A stretch of DNA of 64,000 bases from Calothrix anomala FACHB-343 (GCF_014696435.1 NZ_JACJQG010000002.1:136935-200934), one strand, 5' to 3'; counted from the first letter of the stretch, positions 38,232-49,671 are shown. Notes: generated from the letters alone by a model not told the origin. Numbers and translations: made by a program.

Positions 38232-38573
38232 ATGCCGATGAGTAACAGTTTAGCCACGGATGCCCACGATTTAAAGCTGCGTCTAGAATGGGGACACCCA
38301 GCTTTAACAATTATTGATGTACGCGATCGCCAAACATACAATCAAGGCCATATTAGCGGCGCAATACCCATCCCTTTGAGTGAACTAGCGCAAAGAGCTA
38401 AAACTTCTTTGCATACACAACGCCATATCTATGTTTATGGATCTGACGATCAACAATCAGCTAGTGCTACTCAAACACTCAAAGCGGCTGGGTTTGCAGA
38501 AGTTTCTGCTATTCTAGGTGGTCTTGCTGGCTGGAAAGCTGCTGGCGGCGCTACAGAAGGCCCAGGAGCTTAA
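38232..38573 (+). CDS. Rhodanese-like domain protein lacking the catalytic cysteine
   Basis: A 113-residue single rhodanese domain with TIIDVRDRQTYNQGHISGAI (about residues 26-45), PLSELAQR, and a C-terminal ILGGLAGWKAAG. In active sulfurtransferases a Cys begins the loop after the IYVYC strand; here the sequence is HIYVYGSDDQQSA, with Gly at residue 70. It is therefore probably a non-catalytic binding or regulatory module. It is a monocistronic gene, divergent from mutL. The start could be ATG 38232 or ATG 38238. Confidence 0.86.
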   Translation: MPMSNSLATDAHDLKLRLEWGHPALTIIDVRDRQTYNQGHISGAIPIPLSELAQRAKTSLHTQRHIYVYGSDDQQSASATQTLKAAGFAEVSAILGGLAGWKAAGGATEGPGA

Positions 38574-38689
38574 TTATTGTTTGTTAATATTGTTTGGTTT
38601 CTGTGTACTGTACGTTGTACAGTACAATTTTTTTTCGATATTAAATCACAAAATTATTCGATCACTCTAAGTAATACCAATTTAAATAA

Positions 38690-38765
38690 TGTTTGCGGCA
38701 CATCAATATATTCTAAAGGGCATGGCAATACCATGCCCCTAACATCTGTCGCCTTCTTTTTTCAA
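38690..38765. repeat. Dispersed GTTTGCGG...GGGCATGGCAATACCATGCCC repeat, copy C
   Basis: It has the same layout as the inner unit at 34337, from GTTTGCGGCACATCAATATA through the palindrome GGCATGGCAATACCATGCC to CATCTGTCGC and CTTTTTTCAAAT. Confidence 0.8.
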
Positions 38766-38848
38766 ATTAAAGGTTTGTAGTGAGGACTTTAGTTCGCAAA
38801 TAAGGAATTCAGTCCTAATAACGTTTCTGGATGAAGATACGCTTAATT

Positions 38849-38902
38849 AGCCTACGAAGGTAGGCTTTGTTTATGTAGCCCCACCCTTATAGGGTGAGGG
38901 CG
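38849..38902. repeat. Dispersed GCCTACGAAGGTAGGC + CACCCTTATAGGGTG repeat
   Basis: Two adjacent palindromes. Related copies are at 36209, 49551 (first half) and 50010-50103. Confidence 0.8.
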
Positions 38903-38916
38903 AATATAACGCAACT

Positions 38917-39960
38917 TTACTCTCTCATTGCTAAAACTTTGGGTAATTCCGGCTTTAACAATCCATTCAATAATGATGCAGGATGTTCGCTATGAGGCCA
39001 TGCAAAAGCATGACGAAACGCCGCATCTTGACAAGCTTGCAACTGTTTAAAGTTAATAATGTCGTATGTCAAAAGATTTTCATACTCAAATGGCAAACGT
39101 ACATTATGCAACCCGGCGTTATCAGTACAGATAGCAATATCTACCCCAGTTTCAAAACAACGGTCAAAAACTAACTTCAGTTGACGTATATCTTGTAAAG
39201 TTCCAGTTTTGAGGTAAGTTGTGGGACAAACTTCTAAACATTGTCCCCTTTGAGCGACAGATGGTAACAACTCAGGATGCAGTAATGGTATTTGGATTCC
39301 GTGACCAATCCGTTTGAGATATGGTAAAAGTTCTGTGTAACAACCGGCGGTGGTTTCATAAAGATGTCCTGTAGTGTTAATCCCTAGAGAACAAGCATAT
39401 TCATACAGGCTAATCCATTCTTCCATGCGCTCGGCATAGTAGCTATCACCGCCAGCGATATCTACGCCACAAACATACTGTTTGTTTTGCGCCGCTAAGT
39501 CAACAATTGCTTTATTAACTTCATAGGGTAGGCGCGAGTGCATACAAAGAATTTGGCTAGTGACAATGGGATATTCTTCTATCTGACTAGCACGCCCTAC
39601 AACCTCAACAATTTCTGCCATCTTATCAATTCTGGCGGATTGATTTAGATGTTCTGGCGTGCGGAGATAGGGAGTGTAGCGTAGTTCTAAATAAGCCAAA
39701 TTCTCAAATATATAAGCACCCCGTAATAGGCGATAAATAAAGTAAGGTAAGGTTTCTACAGTCTGTACGCTTTCTACTAGGGTATGCAATTCTAAATACT
39801 CATCTAGGGTGTTGCGTGGTCTAGTATAAAAGTCTTCAAATTCTGGATAATCAGCAAATCGGGAAATTAACTCTGATGCATGTCTCTCGAAATATCGCCA
39901 TAACACACGAGGTACTACCGAACCGCCCAAATGCCGATGCAATTCAGCGTATAAAGCCAT
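38917..39960 (-). CDS. Adenosine deaminase-family amidohydrolase
   Basis: A 347-residue metal-dependent deaminase. It begins MALYAELHRHLGGSV with the HxH metal pair. Later come GHLYETTAG (the usual HAGE His and Glu kept), KRIGHGIQIPLL and AICTDNAGLHN (metal Asp). Adenosine deaminases convert adenosine to inosine, but the HAGE and TDD motifs are altered, so a related substrate is possible. The reading frame extends 60 codons upstream only by translating a GGGCATT heptamer array (MPNAQCP repeats). The ATG at 39960 is the real start, because the metal-binding strand lies at residue 8. Confidence 0.85.
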   Translation of the reverse strand: MALYAELHRHLGGSVVPRVLWRYFERHASELISRFADYPEFEDFYTRPRNTLDEYLELHTLVESVQTVETLPYFIYRLLRGAYIFENLAYLELRYTPYLRTPEHLNQSARIDKMAEIVEVVGRASQIEEYPIVTSQILCMHSRLPYEVNKAIVDLAAQNKQYVCGVDIAGGDSYYAERMEEWISLYEYACSLGINTTGHLYETTAGCYTELLPYLKRIGHGIQIPLLHPELLPSVAQRGQCLEVCPTTYLKTGTLQDIRQLKLVFDRCFETGVDIAICTDNAGLHNVRLPFEYENLLTYDIINFKQLQACQDAAFRHAFAWPHSEHPASLLNGLLKPELPKVLAMRE

Positions 39961-40071
39961 AGTGGTGTTTTCCGGAGAAATTTTAATAATCTTAACAATA
40001 GGATAGCGAAAAAAAATCTTTGTCTGTAGGAATATTCGTAAAGGTATTGTTAATTTATGACATTGGGTATG

Positions 40072-40148
40072 GGGCATTGGGCATTGGGCATTGGGCATTG
40101 GGCATTGGGCATTGGGCATTGGGCATTGGGCATTGGGCATTGGGCATT
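40072..40148. repeat. GGGCATT heptamer array, 11 copies
   Basis: Eleven perfect copies, upstream of the deaminase gene on its strand. The reverse complement (AATGCCC) occurs at 50162, 54005 and 58183, and the same orientation at 52783. Confidence 0.95.
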
Positions 40149-40177
40149 AGAGACGCGATTCATCGCGTCTGTACAAT
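40149..40177. repeat. GAGACGCGATTCATCGCGTCT palindrome family
   Basis: AGACGCGAT/ATCGCGTCT flanks two or three central bases, then GTACAAT. It abuts the heptamer array. Other copies are at 47818, 53971, 56081, 56978 and 58151, and a decayed one is near 50131. Confidence 0.9.
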
Positions 40178-40208
40178 TTATCGAGGGTGGCGATGAGTAT
40201 TTTTATGC

Positions 40209-42743
40209 TCAATGAGGAATGTTAATTGCAGTAATTGCTTGTAATAATTCGTTGACGGTGCAGGGTTTGGATAGAAATGCTCTGACACCCATGTTAGCGA
40301 TTTCTCTTTTATTGTGATTTGATAACAGTCCGCTCATGACAATGATTTTGATGTGGGGATTTATTGCTTTGAGCTGGCGGATTGCGATCGCACCATCCAT
40401 TGCTGGCATCATCATATCGAGCAATACTATATTTATTTGCTGCTGGTACTGAGCGTAAATTGCTACAGCTTCTTCTCCGTCACTGGCTGTTAAAACTCGA
40501 TAATTATAAGTTTCTAAGGATGATTTGGTAATTTCCCGAATACCGGCTTCATCATCTACTAGCAAGATTAATTCGCCATTACCCGCAGTTGTATCCAATT
40601 CTTTTGTCTGGACTTGAGGAGTGCGTTCCTCTTTGAGGTTGCCGTAGGCATCGCCTACAGCAGGTAAGTAAACTTTAAATGTAGTACCTTTGCCAATTTC
40701 GCTATCTACATGCACAAAGCCACCGTGATTTTTAATAATACCTAATGCGGTGGAAAGTCCTAAGCCTGTACCTTTACCTAAATCTTTGGTAGTAAAAAAT
40801 GGTTCAAAAATTCGCTCTCGGATTTCTGGCGATATCCCTACGCCTGTATCCATGACAGAAATAACTACGTAGGAACCTGGTTGAAGGTGACTATTGTCTG
40901 TAATTACGACATTTTCTAGTAAAATTTTTAATATTCCGCCCTTGGGCATAGCATCGCGAGCATTTACTACCAAGTTCATGAAAACCTGATGCAATTGGGT
41001 GATATTTCCCGATACATACCAGAGATGTTCTGATATCTCTACATTGCAAGTAATAGATTTAGGAAAGGTTTGGTTGACAATTTGCTCTATTTCTGCTATT
41101 ATATGCTTCATTGGCACAATTGTGCGCTTACCTTCAATACCCCGTGCAAAAGATAAAACTTGTTTGAGCAAATTAGCACCGCGCTTGACATTATTTTCCA
41201 GAGTTTGCAGTACTCGTTGACTCTGTTGGTCGTGCAATTTCATCTGCAGTAACTCAACTGACATTAACACTGGCGCGAGGACATTGTTCAAGTCGTGAGC
41301 AATTCCCCCTGCGAGAGTCCCGATACTTTCTAAACGTTGCGATCGCAAAAGCTGCGCTTCTAGTTGTTTTTTCTCGGTGATTTCTGTACTAACACTAAGG
41401 ATGGATTTTGGCTGATTTTTCTCATCCCGCATCAATGTCCAACGGCTTTCTACAATAACTTCTGCACCATTTTTTGTCAGTTGCTGTAATTCACCCCGCC
41501 ATTCACCTTTTTGGATGACTTGAAAAAATGCATCTTGTAACTGTGGCGAAGTATTTCTATACAAAATATCTACCACATTTTTACCTAAAACTTCCTCTTG
41601 CTTCCAACCGTAGAGCCTTTCTGCACCTTGATTCCAAAATAATATTTGATTATGGATATTTCTCACTAGAATTGCATCTGTAGCCACATCTAAAAGTGCG
41701 GCTTGTTCGCTAATTTTTTGCTGTGCTTGTTGGCGCTGAGTAATATCTCGCGTCACCGCTAAATGTAAAAATGTCCCGTCAGTTTCATTGCGTAATGGAA
41801 CTGCATGAGTTTCCAACCAGCGACGAGTACCTTTAAACCCGACAATTTCATACTCTAAAGTCCCCTTTTCTCCTTGACAAACACGTTTATGTAAATCGGC
41901 AAAAGCTTCTCTGTATTCAGGTGCGATCGCGCTATCAATTGCTTTACCAATCAAGCTTTCAGCCGTTTCCACCTCCAACATCGCCAGTCCGCAAGCATTA
42001 ATTTCTAGCAATCTACCATCTCTAGCAATTAACTTGATACATTCTGGTTCTGCATCTATAATTGCTCGCAGCCGATTTTTACTTTGGCGTAAATCTAGTT
42101 CTGTGTGCTGCAATTTGTTGACGTAGCGCCACAACAAATCATATAGCAAAGCAACTATAATTAAATCGATAAAAGTTGCCAATAAAAATATCGTAATCGA
42201 CTTGTTGGTAGTGGCTTGTAATTTTTGACTATGCTGTTGTAATTGATTTTTTTCGGCGGCGATATGTTTGTCAATTAGCTGTTGAATCTCTAGATTCAGA
42301 TTTTGCTTTTCATCAGATAAAACTAAATTTTTTACAGCATTCCCACCTTGATTTTGAGCAACAGAAATTTCTCTTTGGAGAATGTTGAGTTTTTGGGTAA
42401 TTTTTTCGGTTAATAAGGTAATTAACTGCTGATTTCTTCCAGGGTGATTTAATTGCTGGACAATTTCCAGATTTTTCGCAATTTTTTGTCTAGCTTGCAG
42501 ATAAATAGCTAAATCATCAGGATTGTCCGTGAGTAGGTATTTACGCTGAGTAATTTCCGCATTTTGAAAGCTGGAATTGAGAGTTGCAAATTGTGTAATC
42601 ACTTCCTGAGATGATATTGCCCATTGCTGATTGTGTATCAGACTCATAGTGGTGCTATAGGAAACTACAGCATTAGTAAATAAAACTGCCAAAACTAAAA
42701 TAAATAATGCTCTCAGCTTTTGAATAACAGACCATTTCATCAT
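40209..42743 (-). CDS. CHASE3-PAS-PAS hybrid histidine kinase with C-terminal receiver
   Basis: An 844-residue membrane sensor. TM1 (about 10-30) and TM2 (about 180-202) flank a CHASE3-type helical domain ([32 protein letters not shown]). Two PAS domains follow (about 222-345 and 350-465; RRWLETHAV and [12 protein letters not shown]). The H-box is [14 protein letters not shown] (His near 478), with N-, G1- and G2-boxes [17 protein letters not shown] and [15 protein letters not shown] receiver domain is at about 720-840 ([12 protein letters not shown], phospho-Asp in VLLDMMMP). The first ligand is unknown. No response regulator gene is adjacent, so output may run through the fused receiver and a partner elsewhere. 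Confidence 0.93.
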   Translation of the reverse strand: MMKWSVIQKLRALFILVLAVLFTNAVVSYSTTMSLIHNQQWAISSQEVITQFATLNSSFQNAEITQRKYLLTDNPDDLAIYLQARQKIAKNLEIVQQLNHPGRNQQLITLLTEKITQKLNILQREISVAQNQGGNAVKNLVLSDEKQNLNLEIQQLIDKHIAAEKNQLQQHSQKLQATTNKSITIFLLATFIDLIIVALLYDLLWRYVNKLQHTELDLRQSKNRLRAIIDAEPECIKLIARDGRLLEINACGLAMLEVETAESLIGKAIDSAIAPEYREAFADLHKRVCQGEKGTLEYEIVGFKGTRRWLETHAVPLRNETDGTFLHLAVTRDITQRQQAQQKISEQAALLDVATDAILVRNIHNQILFWNQGAERLYGWKQEEVLGKNVVDILYRNTSPQLQDAFFQVIQKGEWRGELQQLTKNGAEVIVESRWTLMRDEKNQPKSILSVSTEITEKKQLEAQLLRSQRLESIGTLAGGIAHDLNNVLAPVLMSVELLQMKLHDQQSQRVLQTLENNVKRGANLLKQVLSFARGIEGKRTIVPMKHIIAEIEQIVNQTFPKSITCNVEISEHLWYVSGNITQLHQVFMNLVVNARDAMPKGGILKILLENVVITDNSHLQPGSYVVISVMDTGVGISPEIRERIFEPFFTTKDLGKGTGLGLSTALGIIKNHGGFVHVDSEIGKGTTFKVYLPAVGDAYGNLKEERTPQVQTKELDTTAGNGELILLVDDEAGIREITKSSLETYNYRVLTASDGEEAVAIYAQYQQQINIVLLDMMMPAMDGAIAIRQLKAINPHIKIIVMSGLLSNHNKREIANMGVRAFLSKPCTVNELLQAITAINIPH

Positions 42744-44845
<2,102 letters not shown>

Positions 44846-44917
44846 CGCTAGTTATTAGGCGATTTCACAGAAAAAGATATATCAGACGTTTGGCTTCGGC
44901 TTTGTTTAGCCAAAACA

Positions 44918-44943
44918 GCACCCTGAGCGGAGTCGAAGGGTGC
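44918..44943. repeat. GCACCCT/AGGGTGC hairpin after purA
   Basis: A seven-pair stem around GAGCGGAGTCGA; this CCCTGAGCGGAGTCGAAGGG block is a common dispersed cyanobacterial repeat. It has no T-run, so it is not a clear terminator. Confidence 0.6.
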
Positions 44944-45021
44944 TAAATCAAAGGCTGCTAAGTCAAAGTGTATAATCACGATTGGTAGAATTATCTTCTG
45001 GGAAATCTCCAGAGTCATCAG

Positions 45022-45065
45022 TCATTGACAAATGACCAATGACAAATGACCAATGACCAATGACA
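45022..45065. repeat. TGACCAA/TGACAAA heptamer array before rplY
   Basis: About six heptamers ending 21 bp before the rplY ATG. The same family precedes purQ (56990s-57064) and the TIGR02450 gene (57843-57873). Confidence 0.88.
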
Positions 45066-45085
45066 ACAAACAATTTGTATTTTGT

Positions 45086-45382
45086 ATGGCTATCACACTC
45101 GAATCTAAAAAGCGTCCAGAAGGTAGCAAACCCAACGCTTTGCGCCGTTCTGGATTAATCCCCGCCAATTTGTACGGACACAACGGTGCTGAATCAATTT
45201 CTCTGGTACTTGATGCTAAAGCAGTTGAGCGTCTGCTCAAGCAAGCTGCTGTCAACAAAACACAAGTTGAACTCAGCATTCCCGAAATTGAATGGACTGG
45301 TAAAACCGTAATCAGAGAAGTTCAGTCTCATCCAGCAAAAGGCACAACTTACCACATCAGCTTTTTTGCTGCTAAAGCTTAA
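45086..45382 (+). CDS. rplY: 50S ribosomal protein L25 (short form)
   Basis: A 98-residue protein: [34 protein letters not shown], then [17 protein letters not shown]. This is the single-domain L25 that binds 5S rRNA; the C-terminal CTC extension is absent. ATG 45086 is chosen over an upstream start at 45053 that would translate the heptamer array. TGTATAAT at 44969 could be an extended -10. Confidence 0.93.
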   Translation: MAITLESKKRPEGSKPNALRRSGLIPANLYGHNGAESISLVLDAKAVERLLKQAAVNKTQVELSIPEIEWTGKTVIREVQSHPAKGTTYHISFFAAKA

Positions 45383-45426
45383 TTCCACTTAATTAAAACT
45401 CAAGTTGGAAATAATTAGCGATCGCG

Positions 45427-45450
45427 CCAGGGGTAACACCCTGGTTTTTT
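45427..45450 (+). terminator. Rho-independent terminator of rplY
   Basis: CCAGGG/CCCTGG with a six-base loop, then TTTTTT, 45 bases after the stop codon. Confidence 0.9.
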
Positions 45451-45739
45451 GTTAAGCTATCAACGGTCACTAATTTACAAATATAGCTGTAGCCAGATAA
45501 ATTAGGACATCAAGCTAGTCAACAGTCAACAGTCAACAGTCAACAGTCAACAGTCAACAGTCAACAGCTATACAAAAAATCTTATTTCTACATTTGCCAA
45601 TTGTAGGGGTATATTTATTTTTTGGGATTCCCCAATATCGAAAGTCAAAATTATCCATGCCGATCAATGCTCATGATTTGAGATAATTATCAGCATTTAT
45701 TTGTATTCATCAACGGTTATTCCATCTAAATCAGAAATT
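45451..45739. other. Intergenic region with heptamer array
   Basis: Contains seven AGTCAAC copies (45517-45565) and then AT-rich sequence before the fusion kinase. Nothing else recognised. Confidence 0.6.
45517..45565. repeat. AGTCAAC heptamer array, seven copies
   Basis: Seven perfect tandem copies. It is the complement of the family at 9891. Confidence 0.95.
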
Positions 45740-47281
45740 ATGACAGAAGCGACTATTCCCGCCTTGATTCAGCAAATGTTGCAGCCTGGGTTTTATCCCC
45801 ATGCAGTCGTAGAACCAATAGAACTGATTCAAACTCACGTTTCTTATGTACTGCTTACAGGCGATTATGTTTATAAACTGAAAAAACCTGTAAATTTTGG
45901 CTTTTTAGACTACTCCACCTTAGAAAAGCGGCAACATTTTTGTCATGAAGAATTGCGGTTAAATCAGCGCGGTGCTGGAGAACTGTATTTAGAAGTTTTA
46001 CCCATAACTCAAATTGGCGAACAATACCATCTCGGCGGAACCGGGGAAGCTGTAGAATATGTGCTGAAAATGCGCCAATTTCCTCAAGAAGCTTTATTAA
46101 GCAGTTTATTTGCCCAAGGTAAGTTAAATGAAGCAGATTTTGAGGAATTAGGAAAAGTTGTCGCCCAATATCATGCCAAAACTGAAACCAATGATTATAT
46201 CCGCAGTTTTGGGGAAGTACCAAAAGTTCGCGAGGCTTTTGACGAAAATTATGAGCAAACCGACAAATATATCGGCGGGCCGCAAACTCAGCTACAATTT
46301 GACGAAACTAAAGCATATACTGAGCGTTTTTTTGCAGAACGCGGCGAATTATTGGCTAACAGAATGCAAAATAACTATATCCGCGAATGTCATGGAGATT
46401 TACATTTAAGAAATATTGCTCTATGGCATGACAAAATTATGCTGTTCGATTGTATTGAATTTAATGAACCGTTTCGCTTTGTCGATGTCATGTTTGATAT
46501 CGCTTATGCGGTGATGGATTTAGAAGCACAACAGCGTCCAGACTTGAGTAATGCTTATTTAAATACTTATGTAGAGCAAACTGGCGATTGGGAAGGGTTA
46601 CAGATTTTACCTATATATTTAATCCGTCAGTCATACGTCAGAGCAAAAGTAACTTCATTTTTATTAGACGATCCTGGTGTACCCGCAGCCGTTAAGGAAG
46701 AAGCCGCAAAAACCGCAGCCAAATATTACACCCTTGCTTGGAATTACACTAAACCCAAACAAGGGCAACTAATTTTAATGTCTGGTTTATCTGGTTCTGG
46801 TAAAAGTACGACAGCGCGATATTTAGCTCGTCAAATAGGTGCAATTCATATTCGTTCCGACGCAGCGCGTAAACACTTAGCCGGAATTCCCTTATTAGAA
46901 CGGGGTGGAGATGAAATCTATACACCAGAAATGACCCAAAAAACTTATGCTCGACTGTTGGAATTAGGAATTATACTGGCTAATCAAGGTTTTTCCGTAA
47001 TTCTGGATGCTAAGTATGACCGACAAGATTTACGCCAAGCAGCAATTGAGCAAGCTAATAACCATCAAATACCCCTGCAAATCGTACAATGTACAGCGCC
47101 TCTAGAAGTTGTACAAGAGCGTTTGCATAACCGGACTGGGGATATTGCTGATGCTACCGTTGATTTATTGGCTTCTCAGCTTAAACAATTTGAACAATTT
47201 ACGGATGCGGAAAAACCCTACGTTAAGATTTGGGATACAACTCAGCCACTAGAGGCACAATTAACACTAATCACTAGCTAA
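45740..47281 (+). CDS. Bifunctional APH-like phosphotransferase/AAA-type P-loop kinase
   Basis: A 513-residue fusion. The N-terminal part (about 1-320) is aminoglycoside-phosphotransferase-like: YVYKLKKPVNFGFLDYSTLEKR, the catalytic loop ECHGDLHLRNIAL and the metal-binding LFDCIEFN. From about residue 340 a zeta-toxin/gluconate-kinase-like P-loop domain begins: LMSGLSGSGKSTTARYLA, then IHIRSDAARKHLAG and VILDAKYDRQDLRQAA. This two-kinase fusion is widespread in bacteria, but I know of no proven substrate. ATG 45740 is chosen over TTG 45701. The next gene starts 17 bp downstream. Confidence 0.88.
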   Translation: MTEATIPALIQQMLQPGFYPHAVVEPIELIQTHVSYVLLTGDYVYKLKKPVNFGFLDYSTLEKRQHFCHEELRLNQRGAGELYLEVLPITQIGEQYHLGGTGEAVEYVLKMRQFPQEALLSSLFAQGKLNEADFEELGKVVAQYHAKTETNDYIRSFGEVPKVREAFDENYEQTDKYIGGPQTQLQFDETKAYTERFFAERGELLANRMQNNYIRECHGDLHLRNIALWHDKIMLFDCIEFNEPFRFVDVMFDIAYAVMDLEAQQRPDLSNAYLNTYVEQTGDWEGLQILPIYLIRQSYVRAKVTSFLLDDPGVPAAVKEEAAKTAAKYYTLAWNYTKPKQGQLILMSGLSGSGKSTTARYLARQIGAIHIRSDAARKHLAGIPLLERGGDEIYTPEMTQKTYARLLELGIILANQGFSVILDAKYDRQDLRQAAIEQANNHQIPLQIVQCTAPLEVVQERLHNRTGDIADATVDLLASQLKQFEQFTDAEKPYVKIWDTTQPLEAQLTLITS

Positions 47282-47297
47282 TAGGCTTGTTGATGTC

Positions 47298-47801
47298 ATG
47301 GCACAGAAAAAAGAATTTTTGAATCTTTCGTCTAGTTTCTTATCACAGCTGATATTTGGGTTAATTTTAATCATTGTATTATCGATGACAGGGTCTTCAT
47401 TAGCCCTGAGCATCTTTTTAGGAATTATCGGCGCTTTCACCTTAGGTTGGATTACAGCCGCAGGTAAAAATAGTGCCCAAACCCAGTCTGTAGACTCTTC
47501 CGAAGGTATTGATGCAGCCTTGAAATATTGGTTATTGTTCCTAATCGGCTTTAGTTGGTTAGGATATCCAGCACACATGAGTATTATTTTGGGTGCTTTA
47601 GGTGCTATAGGTGGTGGCTGGATGATTGCTTGGTGGAAAAGTACAGAAGAATCTCGAACTCAACTACCAATTGATTCAACTGAAGAGGAGGATGAGGAAC
47701 AAACAAGCACTAGAGGTACTGTTAAGCGCAGACGGAAAGCTACTCGGCGGTTCCGTCGCACACCTGGCGCGGGTATCAATTTGAGATTTTGGCAAAGGTA
47801 A
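47298..47801 (+). CDS. Small membrane protein of unknown function
   Basis: A 167-residue protein, probably cotranscribed with the fusion kinase (17-bp gap). It has four hydrophobic segments in two hairpins: SQLIFGLILIIVLSM and SIFLGIIGAFTLGWI, then YWLLFLIGFSWLG and SIILGALGAIGGGWMIAWW. The C-terminus has an acidic stretch (EEEDEEQ) followed by a basic one (KRRRKATRRFRR). I do not recognise a family. The two-hairpin repeat suggests an internal duplication. Confidence 0.75.
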   Translation: MAQKKEFLNLSSSFLSQLIFGLILIIVLSMTGSSLALSIFLGIIGAFTLGWITAAGKNSAQTQSVDSSEGIDAALKYWLLFLIGFSWLGYPAHMSIILGALGAIGGGWMIAWWKSTEESRTQLPIDSTEEEDEEQTSTRGTVKRRRKATRRFRRTPGAGINLRFWQR

Positions 47802-47817
47802 GATTGCTCATTGCTCA

Positions 47818-47871
47818 GAGACGCGATGAATCGCGTCTGTACAATTGGCGATGAATCGCGTCTGTACAATT
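47818..47871. repeat. GACGCGATGAATCGCGTCT repeat, one and a half copies in tandem
   Basis: GAGACGCGATGAATCGCGTC-TGTACAATT is followed by GGCGATGAATCGCGTC-TGTACAATT. Confidence 0.9.
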
Positions 47872-47903
47872 GTTATCCTAGCCTCTAGCCCCTAGCCTCT
47901 GTT

Positions 47904-48695
47904 ATGTTTTTATATCTTTCTAAGTTACTACCGCTATTTTTCTATCCTTTGGGATTAGCTTCGATTAGTTTGGTGGTAGCTTTGATTACGTTATGGAAAC
48001 GACCACGCACCGCAGCTGTTGCTATAGCTGTGGCTTTAATTTTATTGTTATTTTGCAGTAATGCTTGGGTTTCTCAATGGTTGGTGCGATCGCTTGAATG
48101 GCAAAATACTGCAACTAGCCAAATACCTCAAGCACAAGCAATTGTAGTCTTAGGTGGTGCGACTAAATCGGCTTTTTGGCCGCGTCCTGGTGCGGATTTA
48201 AGCGAACAAGGCGATCGCGTAATTTATGCTGCTCAACTCTATCGTCAGCAAAAAGCGCCTTTAATCATCCTCAGTGGTGGGAGAATCGATTGGCGGGGTA
48301 GCGGTGACTCAGAATCAGCAGATATGTCCAATATTCTCACCTCCCTGGGTATACCTGCTGAGGCGATCGTTCAAGAACCTGATTCGCTGAATACATATCA
48401 AAATGCGGTAAATGTCAAGCAGATTTTACAATCCCGCAATATTAATCAAGTATTATTAATCACTTCGGCAATGCACATGCCGCGATCGCTCAAAATTTTC
48501 CAGCGTCAAGGAATTGCAGCGATTCCTGCACCTACCGACTTTCTTGTCAGTCGTAGCGAAATGCAAGAACTTGGCAGTAGCCCCAAAGCCGCTATCCTCA
48601 ATTTATTACCTGATAGCGACAATTTAGACAAATTTACCAGGGCATTAAAAGAATACGTTGGTCTTTTTATCTATAGCTTGCGCGGTTGGCTTTGA
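47904..48695 (+). CDS. YdcF/ElyC/SanA family (DUF218) membrane protein
   Basis: A 263-residue protein. Two hydrophobic segments lie at about 8-30 and 37-55. The DUF218 domain shows AIVVLGGATKS, DRVIYAAQLYRQQKAPLIILSGG, SMNTYQN-like LNTYQNAVNVKQIL, and ITSAMHMPRSLKIFQRQGI. ElyC in E. coli affects envelope polysaccharide and peptidoglycan precursors. The molecular reaction is unclear. The gene is alone, with repeats on both sides. Confidence 0.88.
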   Translation: MFLYLSKLLPLFFYPLGLASISLVVALITLWKRPRTAAVAIAVALILLLFCSNAWVSQWLVRSLEWQNTATSQIPQAQAIVVLGGATKSAFWPRPGADLSEQGDRVIYAAQLYRQQKAPLIILSGGRIDWRGSGDSESADMSNILTSLGIPAEAIVQEPDSLNTYQNAVNVKQILQSRNINQVLLITSAMHMPRSLKIFQRQGIAAIPAPTDFLVSRSEMQELGSSPKAAILNLLPDSDNLDKFTRALKEYVGLFIYSLRGWL

Positions 48696-48734
48696 GTTAA
48701 GTAAATAAGCTATTACATGCCTAGATCCAATATC

Positions 48735-48823
48735 TTCGCGTTAGGGCTGTCCAGGGTCAAGAGTCAAAAGTCCAAGGTGACATTTGACCCTTGACTCTGG
48801 ACTTTTGACAACCTTAACGCGAA
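48735..48823. repeat. Long imperfect cruciform repeat
   Basis: The outer arms TTCGCGTTA/TAACGCGAA enclose AGTCAAAAGTCCA and TGGACTTTTGACA, with heptad-like GGTCAAGAGTC units between. Confidence 0.8.
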
Positions 48824-48949
48824 ATATACACTTTAAATGCGAACAGTTTAGTATAGGTATTTTGAGAAGTTCAATTTGCAATCGCTATAATTTCAGTAGT
48901 TACAGAGTTTTAATTTTAAATTTCTCAGGACTCAGCACTTCCTGACATT

Positions 48950-49171
48950 ATGTCTAAAAATTTACCGTATATTGTCCCCGCAACACCCAGCGAAGTTGAC
49001 GAAACTTTTGCCACGTATCAGACAACTCACCAGTTTTACCATGAAGTTAGGGAGCGCTCGGAATTTCGGCAGCATTGTGATTGGTATTACACAACAGCAA
49101 TCCGTCATCGACAAGAACTAGAAAAAATGCGCGGCGAACTAAATATTCTAAGCTGGTTTCGCCGCTCTTAA
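48950..49171 (+). CDS. Small conserved-looking protein of unknown function
   Basis: A 73-residue, soluble, charged protein: helical, rich in His, Tyr and Glu (YQTTHQFYHEVRER, HCDWYYTTAIRHRQELEKM). It ends 5 bp before the stop of ftrV on the other strand. No family is recognised. The even codon use and ATG start support a real gene. Confidence 0.65.
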   Translation: MSKNLPYIVPATPSEVDETFATYQTTHQFYHEVRERSEFRQHCDWYYTTAIRHRQELEKMRGELNILSWFRRS

Positions 49172-49176
49172 AGAAA

Positions 49177-49398
49177 TTAGATGACTTCTAATTCATTTTC
49201 ACGGAGATGGGCTTTAAACTTTTTACTAAACTGAACTAAGAATGGCAAATTAGCACTAACAGGTCTACCTTGCCATTCGGTAACAATAGCTGAAATTTCG
49301 CCTTCTGAGCCTTTGAGGTCAAAAGCCTGACCGCGATGTTCAGGATGATGGTAAACTACTACCGACTCTTTAACACGAACGCGATCGCCAACTTTCAT
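49177..49398 (-). CDS. ftrV: Ferredoxin:thioredoxin reductase, variable chain
   Basis: A 73-residue protein: MKVGDRVRVKESVVVYHHPE, RGQAFDLKGSEGEI, ANLPFLVQFSKKFKAHLREN. It is the SH3-like small subunit that clamps the catalytic FeS chain of the reductase, passing electrons from photosystem I ferredoxin to thioredoxin. The ATG at 49398 gives the family length; a GTG at 49443 would add 15 non-conserved residues. The catalytic chain gene is not in the window. Confidence 0.93.
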   Translation of the reverse strand: MKVGDRVRVKESVVVYHHPEHRGQAFDLKGSEGEISAIVTEWQGRPVSANLPFLVQFSKKFKAHLRENELEVI

Positions 49399-49550
49399 AA
49401 CAACATTTACACCTAGCTTTTCCTTGTCCACAACTATCTCCACAGCCGTCCCTCACTGAACTTGCTTTTTTGAAAAATAGACTGCTGTTAACAGTCACGC
49501 TGCGCATCTCATCCGCACAGACTGGCTGTTGAGTGCATTCGTAACTGCTA

Positions 49551-49584
49551 TACGAACAAAGCCTGCCCATGCAGGCTTTGTAGC
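49551..49584. repeat. GCCTGCCCATGCAGGC palindrome
   Basis: ACGAACAAA-GCCTGC-CCAT-GCAGGC-TTTGTA; it is the first half of the element at 36209 and 50010. Confidence 0.8.
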
Positions 49585-49671
49585 TAATCGATTCATAACA
49601 CTAGATTCACCTAGCGTTTTAGCAACAGGTCTAATCCTTTGACTGTCAATTAACTTTTTATCTTCCCATAG

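Larger units (their letters stand above)
38574..38916. other. Repeat-filled intergenic region
   Basis: Almost entirely dispersed repeats: the GTACAGTACA-type palindrome at about 38605-38625, the GTTTGCGG element at 38690 and the GCCTAC/GTAGGC element at 38849. The 67-codon frame at 38577 is not a gene. Confidence 0.6.

Noticed and set aside
39961-40140. N-terminal extension of the deaminase (MPNAQCP repeats)
   Set aside because: It comes from the GGGCATT array. The conserved HxH strand fits the ATG at 39960.
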